Assembly (NCBI GenBank): GCA_032128395.1
Contig: JAQBGV010000246.1
Location: forward strand, 1 to 27,292
DNA length: 27,292 bases
Origin: JAQBGV01 sp032128395
GTDB taxonomy: Bacteria; Planctomycetota; UBA8108; UBA1146
Reading direction: 5' to 3'
Shown here: positions 14,188 to 21,178 of the stretch, piece by piece
Layout of the letters: each line of letters starts with the position of its first letter
Position numbering within the stretch: position 1 is the first letter of the stretch
The notes under the pieces: model-generated
Told to the model about the DNA's origin: nothing
The model's database searches: none
Seen by the model: the letters and a program-made list of their open reading frames with translations, nothing else
Made by a program: the position numbers and the translations under genes

Positions 14188-15814
14188 CGCCCTGGTACTC
14201 CCCGTGCACCGTCACCAGAGTCGATGCGATCTCGCCGAGTGTGACTCCGATCTCGACCGCAGAGATCAAGGACGGAAGGATGTTCTCGCCGGCACGCGAC
14301 GCGCGTTCGAGCTCGACTCGGGCCGCCGTCACCGCTCGGGGGTCGCGGGCAGCGCGATATTCAGTGAGGGCCCTGCGTCGGGTTTCTTCGACGGTGGGAT
14401 CGAGCGTGAAAGGAGATTCCGGGATCTCGGCGTCCGCGGACACTCCGACCGGAGTCGCATCCCCGGAGTCGATCGCGACCTGGGCGCGGTAGGCGCTCGC
14501 TTCGATCCGACGACGGATGAAACCGCCCTCGATCGCAGCCACCGTCCCGCCGCGCTCGTCGATCTCGGCGATGAGAGCGCGGGCTCCAGCTTCGACCGCG
14601 TCGGTGAGGCTCTCGATGAAGGGGGATCCGCCGAGTGGGTCGACCACATCGGTGACTCCACTCTCTCGGGCGAGGATCTGTTGGCTGCGCAGAGCGACCT
14701 GGGCTGCGTCCTCGGACGGGAGGGAGAGCGCCTCATCGGAGGAATTCGTGTGGAGCGACTGGGTGCCGCCGAGCACCGCGGCGAGTGCCTGCACCGCGAC
14801 TCGCACGACGTTGTTCGCAGGCTCCTGTGCGGTCAACGTCGAGCCGCCGGTCTGGGTGTGGAAGCGCAGTTGGCAGGCCGCGTCGTCGGTGATCGCGAAG
14901 CGCTCGCGACAGATCGTCGCCCACAGTCGGCGCGCGGCGCGGAACTTCGCGATCTCCTCGAAGAAGTGATTGTGTGCGTTGAAGAAGAAGCTCATCCGGC
15001 GTCCGACCTGGGTGAGGTCGAGCCCGCGTTCGCGAGCGGCTTCGAGGTAGGCGATCCCATCCGCGAGGGTAAACGCGACCTCTTCGACCGCGGTCGCTCC
15101 CGCCTCGCGGATGTGGTATCCGGAGACGCTGATCGGATAGAAATTCGGGAGGTGCGCCGTCGCGTATTCGATCGTATCGACCGCGAGTCGGACCGACGGG
15201 GCGACGGGGAATCTTTGCGTCCCCCGGGCGATGAACTCCTTCAATATGTCGTTCTGCACCGTTCCGCGCAGGGACTTTGGGTCGATTCCGCGCCGCTTCG
15301 CGAGGGCCACCAGGAACGCGAGCAGCACCGCCGCGGTCGAGTTGATCGTCATCGAGATCGACACCGCCTCGAGCGGGATTCCGTCGAGAAGGGCGTCGAG
15401 ATCGTCGAGGGTGGAGATCGGCACGCCGACTCGCCCGACCTCTCCCCTCGCTTCGGGAGAATCGGAGTCGTAGCCGATCTGGGTCGGCAGGTCGAACGCG
15501 ACCGAGAGTCCGGTCTGCCCGCGACCGAGGAGGAAACGAAAGCGCTCGTTCGTCTCGGCCGGGGAGCTGTACCCCGCGTACTGCCGCATCGTCCAGAGCC
15601 GACTGCGATACATCGTTGGGTGGATTCCACGAGTGAAGGGGAATTCACCGGGCCCAGCGGCATCGTCGTCCGTCACGTAGAGCGGATCGAGCGGGATCCC
15701 CGAGCTGGTCTCGAACACCTCACGGCGTTCCCCGTGGCGAGCGCGGGCCGGCGCGTGGACTTCGCGGAGCCAGCGTTCCGCAGGGGTTCGGGGCGGCCGT
15801 CCGGAGGGCTCCAC
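14180..15814 (-). CDS. mcmA1: Methylmalonyl-CoA mutase, large catalytic chain
   Basis: Rearranges (R)-methylmalonyl-CoA to succinyl-CoA by a radical mechanism. The 544-residue TIM-barrel chain has the substrate segment TMRQYAGYSSPAETN (Y79), QNDILKEFIARGT (R197) and SVSGYHIREAGA (H234). Tyr in RQYAG and Arg in the EFIAR segment are the residue types of methylmalonyl-CoA mutase; isobutyryl-CoA mutases have Phe and Gln there. It lacks the B12 domain, which is the next gene. Two GTG starts are possible: 15820 overlaps the birA stop as GTGA but its ribosome site would overlap the codon, whereas GTG 15812-15814 has GAGGAG at 5-nt spacing and is preferred. Confidence 0.94.
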   Translation of the reverse strand: MEPSGRPPRTPAERWLREVHAPARARHGERREVFETSSGIPLDPLYVTDDDAAGPGEFPFTRGIHPTMYRSRLWTMRQYAGYSSPAETNERFRFLLGRGQTGLSVAFDLPTQIGYDSDSPEARGEVGRVGVPISTLDDLDALLDGIPLEAVSISMTINSTAAVLLAFLVALAKRRGIDPKSLRGTVQNDILKEFIARGTQRFPVAPSVRLAVDTIEYATAHLPNFYPISVSGYHIREAGATAVEEVAFTLADGIAYLEAARERGLDLTQVGRRMSFFFNAHNHFFEEIAKFRAARRLWATICRERFAITDDAACQLRFHTQTGGSTLTAQEPANNVVRVAVQALAAVLGGTQSLHTNSSDEALSLPSEDAAQVALRSQQILARESGVTDVVDPLGGSPFIESLTDAVEAGARALIAEIDERGGTVAAIEGGFIRRRIEASAYRAQVAIDSGDATPVGVSADAEIPESPFTLDPTVEETRRRALTEYRAARDPRAVTAARVELERASRAGENILPSLISAVEIGVTLGEIASTLVTVHGEYQGDA

Positions 15815-15816
15815 TC

Positions 15817-16614
15817 TCACTCCTCATCGCGGTCGCGGAGATGCTCGATCTCCGCCGCCCGGAGGATCCTACGCGGCGCCGGGGCGGTTCCGGGGGGGCC
15901 GAGCACTTCGACCTCGAGTCCACCATCCGGGGCGAGCCCGGTCGCGACGCCCTCTCCCCGTCGATCTCCCTCGCGCCATCGCACCGGGCGACCGAGGGTC
16001 TCGAGCATCGCGCAAAGGGCGGCGAGAGATTGCCCCCGCCCGCCTTCGGATCGGTCCGCAGCGAGTCGAGTGTCTAGGTGGGACAGGATACGCGGAAGCG
16101 TGAGGGCGGGGGAGGGAGACTGGCCGAATTCCGCCAGGATCGAGGTCGTGGGAAGGGCCGGGGGATCGGTTCGGGGGAGCTCGTCCGCGGGCACCCTGAG
16201 ATTGAGCCCGATTCCGAGGACCAGGCGGAGCTCGGTCCCGTTCCCAGCCTCGACCTCGCCGATCACCCCGCCCCACTTCCTGCCTCGGATGACAAGATCG
16301 TTGGGCCATCGAAGAGCGAGTCGCTCTCTCGCCCCCCCCGGCAGGGTCTCGGCGACGGAGTCCAGCGCTGCGGCGGCAGCGAGCAGACCGAGGAATGGAT
16401 CAGCGGGAGGAGGAACGGAGAGCGCGACCGACAGCCAGAGTCCTCCACGGGGACTCTCCCACCGGTGACCGCGCCGACCCCGCCCCGCGGCCTGGGTCTC
16501 GGCCCGGACCGCGAGTGGCGGCGTGAGCCCCTGGCGAAGCAACTCGCGGACCTCGTCCTGGGTGGATCCGACCTCGTCGCGCTCGAAGACGGTCCAGTGA
16601 CCCGGTGCACTCAT
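15817..16614 (-). CDS. birA: Biotin-[acetyl-CoA-carboxylase] ligase
   Basis: Activates biotin with ATP and attaches it to the Lys of carrier domains, here most likely K138 of the carrier chain at the far end of the same operon. The 265-residue protein has the adenylate-binding segment GRGRRGHRW, LRWPNDLVI and KWGGVIGE, the three core blocks of the BirA catalytic domain, plus a C-terminal SH3-like domain (GRPVRWREGDRRGEG). It lacks an N-terminal helix-turn-helix, so it is a class I ligase that should not repress transcription. ATG 16612-16614 is preceded by GGGAGG at short spacing. It is the first gene of the propionyl-CoA operon and diverges from the MerR-type gene across 129 nt. Confidence 0.93.
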   Translation of the reverse strand: MSAPGHWTVFERDEVGSTQDEVRELLRQGLTPPLAVRAETQAAGRGRRGHRWESPRGGLWLSVALSVPPPADPFLGLLAAAAALDSVAETLPGGARERLALRWPNDLVIRGRKWGGVIGEVEAGNGTELRLVLGIGLNLRVPADELPRTDPPALPTTSILAEFGQSPSPALTLPRILSHLDTRLAADRSEGGRGQSLAALCAMLETLGRPVRWREGDRRGEGVATGLAPDGGLEVEVLGPPGTAPAPRRILRAAEIEHLRDRDEE

Positions 16615-16743
16615 CCGCCTCCCCGATTCCTGTTCCAACGACGCCCAGAAGAGCAGATGGGACCGGCGCCGTCGTGCGGAGCCAGTCCCCATCTCGACAA
16701 CGATGCAGGGACCGCAATCGGCCGGTATGGTACCCTTTTCGCC

Positions 16744-17031
16744 ATGTTGGATCCCGAGGGGAAGCTGATCGCGACCCACGAGGTGCTCGGGCGCGCGGGG
16801 ATCTCGCGGCAGGTCCTCTACCGCTACATGCAACTCGAGCTCGTGGTCCCTGCCCACACTACCGAGACAGGACGGAATTACTTCTCTCCGAGGGTGTTCC
16901 AGATCCTGCGGTTCATCGGTCTCCTCAAAGGGCGCGGGTACACTCTGAGGGACATCAAGGACATGTTCGGGCTGCGGATGGCCCGGGCGCAGCGAGCAGC
17001 CACCACCGACGACCCAGACCCATCCGCCTGA
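16744..17031 (+). CDS. Short MerR-type DNA-binding regulator
   Basis: The 95-residue product is essentially one winged-helix domain: HEVLGRAGISRQVLYRYMQLELVVPA (helix-turn-helix and wing), then SPRVFQILRFIGLLKGRGYTLRDIKDMFGL. There is no C-terminal effector domain or metal-binding Cys, unlike classical MerR proteins of 120-150 residues. ATG 16744 was chosen as the start that begins the domain; the open frame continues upstream across birA antisense and is not credible. No Shine-Dalgarno is seen. TATGGT at 16726-16731 could be a -10 box giving a very short leader. It diverges from birA and precedes the thioesterase by 16 nt, so it could regulate either the propionyl-CoA operon or its own cluster. 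Confidence 0.85.
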   Translation: MLDPEGKLIATHEVLGRAGISRQVLYRYMQLELVVPAHTTETGRNYFSPRVFQILRFIGLLKGRGYTLRDIKDMFGLRMARAQRAATTDDPDPSA

Positions 17032-17047
17032 TCCGCGCGAGGAGCCG

Positions 17048-17518
17048 ATGTCGACCGCCCCCGATCCGATCCGCATCGCTGTGCTCGCGAGTGGACGTAC
17101 CCAGGTCCGGGTGCGCTACGAGGAGACCGATCGCGCTGGGGTCGGCTACCACGCGAACACCTTCGTCTGGTTCGAGTGTGCTCGAACAGAAATGATGCGC
17201 GAGTTGGGGGTGCCGTACCGTGATCTCGAGGAAAAGGGTTGGCTCCTGACCGTCACGGAAGCCGAAGCCCGGTACGATCGTCCCGTCTTCTACGACGACC
17301 TCCTCACCGTGGAGAGTTCGATCACCGAGGCGAAGGGGGCGCGCCTTCGGATCGAGTACGAGATCCGGGCCGAGGACGGGATCCTCCGCACCACGGGGCA
17401 CACCGTGCTCGCGTGTCTCGACGCCACGACCGGTCGGCCGCGGCGGCTCCCCCCGGCGCTTCTCTCCGTCCTGGGGCAGGGCAATATCGGTTCGGAAGGA
17501 GCCTCCGATGGCCACTGA
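17048..17518 (+). CDS. YbgC-like acyl-CoA thioesterase (4HBT hot-dog family)
   Basis: Hydrolyses acyl-CoA thioesters; the substrate is unknown. The 156-residue protein has the YbgC/4-hydroxybenzoyl-CoA thioesterase signature VRYEETDRAGVGYHANTFVW, with D28 as the catalytic Asp and H35 near it, then the ECAR segment and strands typical of a hot-dog fold. ATG 17048 has GAGGAG just upstream. The C-terminus runs 11 nt into the FHA gene. YbgC genes often lie with tol-pal, which is absent here, so the context gives no support for that role. Confidence 0.9.
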   Translation: MSTAPDPIRIAVLASGRTQVRVRYEETDRAGVGYHANTFVWFECARTEMMRELGVPYRDLEEKGWLLTVTEAEARYDRPVFYDDLLTVESSITEAKGARLRIEYEIRAEDGILRTTGHTVLACLDATTGRPRRLPPALLSVLGQGNIGSEGASDGH

Positions 17519-18362
17519 CCCGACCCCGATCGTAGATCCGACACCGGATCCGACCCCGACGGAGAACGGGAAGCCGCGCCTGATCTACATCGCGGTGTTC
17601 GACGACAAATTCCGCCGTATCCCGGTGGGGGAAGGAACCCTCCTGATCGGGCGATCCAGGGATGTGCACCTGCGGGTTCACGACCATCTGTTGAGCCGGA
17701 AACACTGTGCGCTGACGAGGGCGGCGGATCAGGTGATCCTCTCCGATCTGAACTCGTCGAACGGCACCTACGTCAACGGCGAGAAGATCTGGACGCGGCC
17801 CTTGCAGATCGACGACATCATCGAATTCGGGAAGACGGTGATGGTGATGTTCGACGGGGAGGGTTGGAACCGCGGGGACGGGATGATGAATCTCCGCAAC
17901 CCCGTCAAGGCACAGGAGCTGGTCCAACGACTGCGCGAGGGGGGAATCGGCCTCGAGGTGCTCGGGGCACCGCCCCAGGCCCCCGTTGGCGGCGTTCGCG
18001 CTCAGAAGGGACTCTCCCCTGAAGAGCGCTCCTTCCTCGTCTGGCTCGAGAAGGGGGAGCGACGGCTGCTTCCCGACCTGGTCGGCGAGTATCTGACCCA
18101 TAAGCTGATTTCGCTCCTGGTGCGGAAGTCGCCCCGCGTCCGCGGTGCGTTCACGTCGGTGCTCGAGGCGATGATGCGCCCCGAGTTCTTCGATCGGTTC
18201 AGCGAGGTCCCCGAGATGCGTTCCGCGATCCGCGACCTGGTGCGGCAGGAGCTCGAAGAGCTCCCGGCGGTGACGGAAGACCTCGATGCTCCGGCCGATC
18301 GTGGACTGCTCGAGCCCGAAGCCGATATCGCGGCTGGAGGAAATTCCGATGCGCAGCCGTGA
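17508..18362 (+). CDS. FHA-domain protein
   Basis: An FHA domain binds phosphothreonine peptides. The 284-residue protein starts with a Pro/Thr/Asp-rich stretch (DPTPxxDPTPDPTPT) that could be unstructured. The FHA domain occupies ~24-115: GRS (48-50), SRKH (63-66), SSNGTYVNG (83-91). Residues ~125-270 are helical and unrecognised, including a conserved-looking LSPEERSFLVWLEKGERRLLPDLVGEYL segment (not checked against any database). ATG 17508 is preceded by GGAAGGAG at ~6-nt spacing and overlaps the thioesterase gene by 11 nt; the end overlaps the VWA gene by 14 nt. A Ser/Thr kinase partner is not in the window. Confidence 0.9.
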   Translation: MATDPTPIVDPTPDPTPTENGKPRLIYIAVFDDKFRRIPVGEGTLLIGRSRDVHLRVHDHLLSRKHCALTRAADQVILSDLNSSNGTYVNGEKIWTRPLQIDDIIEFGKTVMVMFDGEGWNRGDGMMNLRNPVKAQELVQRLREGGIGLEVLGAPPQAPVGGVRAQKGLSPEERSFLVWLEKGERRLLPDLVGEYLTHKLISLLVRKSPRVRGAFTSVLEAMMRPEFFDRFSEVPEMRSAIRDLVRQELEELPAVTEDLDAPADRGLLEPEADIAAGGNSDAQP

Positions 18363-19590
18363 GCGATTGCGGGGGATCGCCCGCACGCTGGGTTCGTTCG
18401 CCGTCGCTCTCGCCGTCTGCGGGGCGGGGGCGGACGGATGGGAGGACGCGAAGTCCTCCTTCCTCAGCGCCATCGTCGCGAAGAACGTCGAGGCGGTGCT
18501 CGACGCACTCGAAAACTTTCCGATCCACGATCGCCCCGAGGCCGCTCTCCTCCTCATCGAACACGGGTTGAAGCACTCGGACATCCACGTCTACCGCGAG
18601 TCGGAGCAACTCCTTCGGTCGATGCAGAATCCGGATTCGCAGAGGGTCGTGATCGACGCTGCGAAGAAGGAGAAGTCTTGGCAGCTGCGGGCGGACTGTA
18701 CGCGGGTCATCGGGAGCTACTTGACGAAGGCTTCGTTCGAAGCGCTCTCCGAGTTGGTCTCCGACAAGCGTTGGCTCGTACGGTCGGAGGCGATTCGGGG
18801 ATTGGGACAGGTTCGCGAGAAGCGCGCGGTCGAGGCGCTCCTCGAGCAGATGCCGGCAGAGAGCGGGCGGCTCCTCGACGACATCACCGACGCCCTGAGG
18901 AAGCTCACCGGGCAGATCTTCCCCGCCGATGTGAAGCAGTGGCAGATCTGGTGGGACACGGTCGGCAAGGATCTCGACCTCCCCCCCGAGACCCCCGAGG
19001 AGGGGGAGCAGAGGGAGCGCCTTGGCACCGCCGTCGCTCGGGGACTCTACGGAACCGTCGTCAGCGAACGGGTTGCCTTCGTCATCGACATCTCCGGAAG
19101 CATGACGGCAGGGACCGACATGGAGGGGACCCGATTCGAGATCGCCGCTCGTGAATTGGTCCGCGTTCTCCAGGGACAGGTCACCCCGAAGAGCCAATTC
19201 AACATCATCGTCTTCGCGGACGAGGCCGCGCGTTTCAAGAACGGACTGGTCGCGGGCAAGGGGGGCAACCTCCGGAAGGCGGTCGAGTTCGTCGAGACAC
19301 TCCACCCGGGGGGGGAGACCAACGCCTACGCGGCGCTCGAGCTCGCCTTCGGCGACGAGGGCGTCGACACCATCTACCTCCTCTCCGACGGCAGCCCGAC
19401 CGTCGGCAAGGAGACGATCCCCGCCCTGATCCGCCGGCAGGTCGACGAGTGGAATCGCTATCGCGGCGTCAAGATCCACTGCATCGGCTTCTTCCCCGGC
19501 GAGGCGCGGAACGAGCTCAAGGAGGAGGCACGGACGTTCTTGATGGATCTCGCCCGGGAGAACCGGGGGCGGTATACGGAGATCGAATAG
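18349..19590 (+). CDS. Exported HEAT-like plus von Willebrand factor A domain protein
   Basis: The function is not known. The 413-residue product has a signal sequence (TLGSFAVALAVCGAGADG). Residues ~40-190 are helical with HEAT-like repeats (e.g. LRADCTRVIGSYLTKASFEALSELV, then VRSEAIRGLGQVREKRAVEALLEQM). The C-terminal VWA domain has a complete MIDAS: DISGS (D247, S249, S251), T324 in GGETNAY and D347 in LLSDGSPT, so it should bind a divalent metal. ATG 18349 was preferred to the upstream frame because GGAGG lies 8-9 nt before it and the signal peptide becomes N-terminal. Overlap with the FHA gene suggests coupled synthesis of a cytoplasmic phospho-reader and an exported VWA protein. Confidence 0.88.
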   Translation: MRSRERLRGIARTLGSFAVALAVCGAGADGWEDAKSSFLSAIVAKNVEAVLDALENFPIHDRPEAALLLIEHGLKHSDIHVYRESEQLLRSMQNPDSQRVVIDAAKKEKSWQLRADCTRVIGSYLTKASFEALSELVSDKRWLVRSEAIRGLGQVREKRAVEALLEQMPAESGRLLDDITDALRKLTGQIFPADVKQWQIWWDTVGKDLDLPPETPEEGEQRERLGTAVARGLYGTVVSERVAFVIDISGSMTAGTDMEGTRFEIAARELVRVLQGQVTPKSQFNIIVFADEAARFKNGLVAGKGGNLRKAVEFVETLHPGGETNAYAALELAFGDEGVDTIYLLSDGSPTVGKETIPALIRRQVDEWNRYRGVKIHCIGFFPGEARNELKEEARTFLMDLARENRGRYTEIE

Positions 19591-19741
19591 CGCTTTTCCG
19601 GGCGCGGGTAGGGGGGGCGTGATGTTCGTCCAACCCCTGACGCTTGACCCATCGACAGCCAGGCAGTGGGATGGCCGCTAGGCTCGGGCGTATTCGGGCT
19701 GAGGGTGGTGATCGCGGGGCGGCTCTTCGGGGGTGCCCCTA

Positions 19742-19764
19742 CTGTATCGAGATCTGTATCGAGA
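19742..19764 (+). repeat. Tandem CTGTATCGAGA repeat upstream of 19783
   Basis: CTGTATCGAGA occurs at 19742-19752 and again at 19754-19764, a 12-nt period equal to little more than one helical turn. It lies 19-41 nt before the ATG of the next gene and could be an operator or part of a leader. A TTGACC further upstream, near 19644, might be a -35 box, but the -10 candidate (TGGGAT) is poor. The rest of 19591-19782 holds nothing recognisable. Confidence 0.35.
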
Positions 19765-19782
19765 CGACCGGAGCGGTATCCG

Positions 19783-21147
19783 ATGACCGATGGCGGCAAA
19801 CCGTTCGAGCCGAAGGGCTCGTTGCGCGATCTACTCAGTGACGAGGAGTTCCGAGAGATCCTCGCGCCCTTTCCCGGCGACGGCGGCGGACCCGATGAGA
19901 TGGTTCTCGTTCTCAGCGGGAACCCCGATGACGCCGAGCGCATCAATGCGTACCTGCTCCGCCGCGGCGCGCGCTCCCAGCCCGTCACCGATCGGTTCAC
20001 CGCCCTCGATGAGCTACGCGCCCATGAGTTCCGCGCTTTCATCATCGCACTCGAGGCCATCGGACCGGAACCGAGTCGCTATCTCGAGAGAGTGCGCGAG
20101 GCACGCTCTCCGCTGAGCCTCGGGTTCGTCGCGGAGGCCGACGCTTCGGTCCCCGCATGGATCGAAGAGGAGGGCCCGCTCGTGCGTCGCCCTCTCGAGG
20201 ACGATGAGCTGGTGCGCCTCTTTCCCTGGGCCGTACTTTCGGATGTGGGAGAGGTCGATCCCTCGGGATCACCAGCGCTCGAGCCTCCTCACGCGATCAC
20301 CGCTGCCCCCCCGGCCGGCCTTGTTCCGGGCTCGCCGTCGACGCGGTCACCCGCGCCGGCGGGGCGTTCTCCCGATTGGCTCGCCGCGGTCCGCGCCCTT
20401 CTGGAGGCGCGTCGAACCGGTGAGGCGACAGCCGAGGCGTTGCGCCGTTGGGCGGAGCGGGATCCCGCCTGCGCAGGGTGGGGGGAAGTGAGGGAGCAAG
20501 GGGACGCGCTGAATCTGCGCGCCGGCGGGATCGAGCGCGCCGCCCTCCTCGCATCGCTCGCCGCCGAGATCGATGCGATGCCGGAGCCCCCGCAATTTCC
20601 GGGGACGCGTGGCGGCTTTGGTTGCCTCCCCGGCGTGCCGGCGTGGACCGCCTTCTGGTGGCGCGATCCGGATGCGGGGCGTCGCGGCTGGGAACGACTC
20701 GCGTCGCTCCTCCCCCTCGTCGAGGCGATGCACCCGGTGGCGGCGAGGAGCGTTCCGGAGGGAAACGTCCCACGGGAGCGTCTGCTGCGGCTGCTCGATT
20801 CCCGGATGCACGCGTCCACCCGTCACGGTGGGTCACTCGCGCTGCTGCTCGTCGAGCCTCCGGAGCCGGCTGGATTGCTCCCCCTGGTCGATGCGATCGG
20901 GTCGCAGATGCGCGGCGAGGATTGGCTGGAACTCACCCCCGGCCGTCTTTGGATCTTGCTCGATCGTCCGGACGCAGCGGTGGTGCCGGCGATCACCGCA
21001 AGGTTGCGCGCGCTCCCTGACGGCGGCCGACTCCGAGGCCTGGGGGCCCTCTGGCGCCCCGGGGGGGAGAACGCGGTCGACCTCGTCACGCGGGTGGAGC
21101 GCGAACTCGAGGCCCGAGCGCCGGGTGAGGTTCAATTCATCGACTGA
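19783..21147 (+). CDS. Unrecognised protein, possibly degenerate receiver plus GGDEF
   Basis: Not recognised with certainty. The 454-residue protein has three parts. Residues ~40-150 (VLVLSGNPDDAERINAYLLRRGA ... FRAFIIALEAIG) have the strand-helix rhythm of a response-regulator receiver, but the phospho-acceptor Asp position reads Ala/Leu. The middle (~180-320) is Ala/Pro-rich and helical. Residues ~332-445 have the rhythm of a GGDEF domain (RHGGSLALLLVE ... LVDAIGSQM), but the active-site position reads ELTPGRLWILL where GGDEF would be, so no cyclase activity is expected. These assignments are my inference from patterning. ATG 19783 has GGAG 9 nt upstream; the open frame continues up to 19666 without a ribosome site. 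Confidence 0.65.
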   Translation: MTDGGKPFEPKGSLRDLLSDEEFREILAPFPGDGGGPDEMVLVLSGNPDDAERINAYLLRRGARSQPVTDRFTALDELRAHEFRAFIIALEAIGPEPSRYLERVREARSPLSLGFVAEADASVPAWIEEEGPLVRRPLEDDELVRLFPWAVLSDVGEVDPSGSPALEPPHAITAAPPAGLVPGSPSTRSPAPAGRSPDWLAAVRALLEARRTGEATAEALRRWAERDPACAGWGEVREQGDALNLRAGGIERAALLASLAAEIDAMPEPPQFPGTRGGFGCLPGVPAWTAFWWRDPDAGRRGWERLASLLPLVEAMHPVAARSVPEGNVPRERLLRLLDSRMHASTRHGGSLALLLVEPPEPAGLLPLVDAIGSQMRGEDWLELTPGRLWILLDRPDAAVVPAITARLRALPDGGRLRGLGALWRPGGENAVDLVTRVERELEARAPGEVQFID

Positions 21148-21178
21148 GGCTGAGCGTGGGGAGCCAGACTCCAGCCTC
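21146..21178. terminator. Possible bidirectional stem-loop between convergent genes
   Basis: GAGGCT (21146-21151) can pair with AGCCTC (21173-21178), and GGAG (21160-21163) with CTCC (21169-21172), leaving an 8-nt bulge. It lies between two convergent genes, where a shared terminator would be expected. No T run follows on either strand, so the call is weak. Confidence 0.25.
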
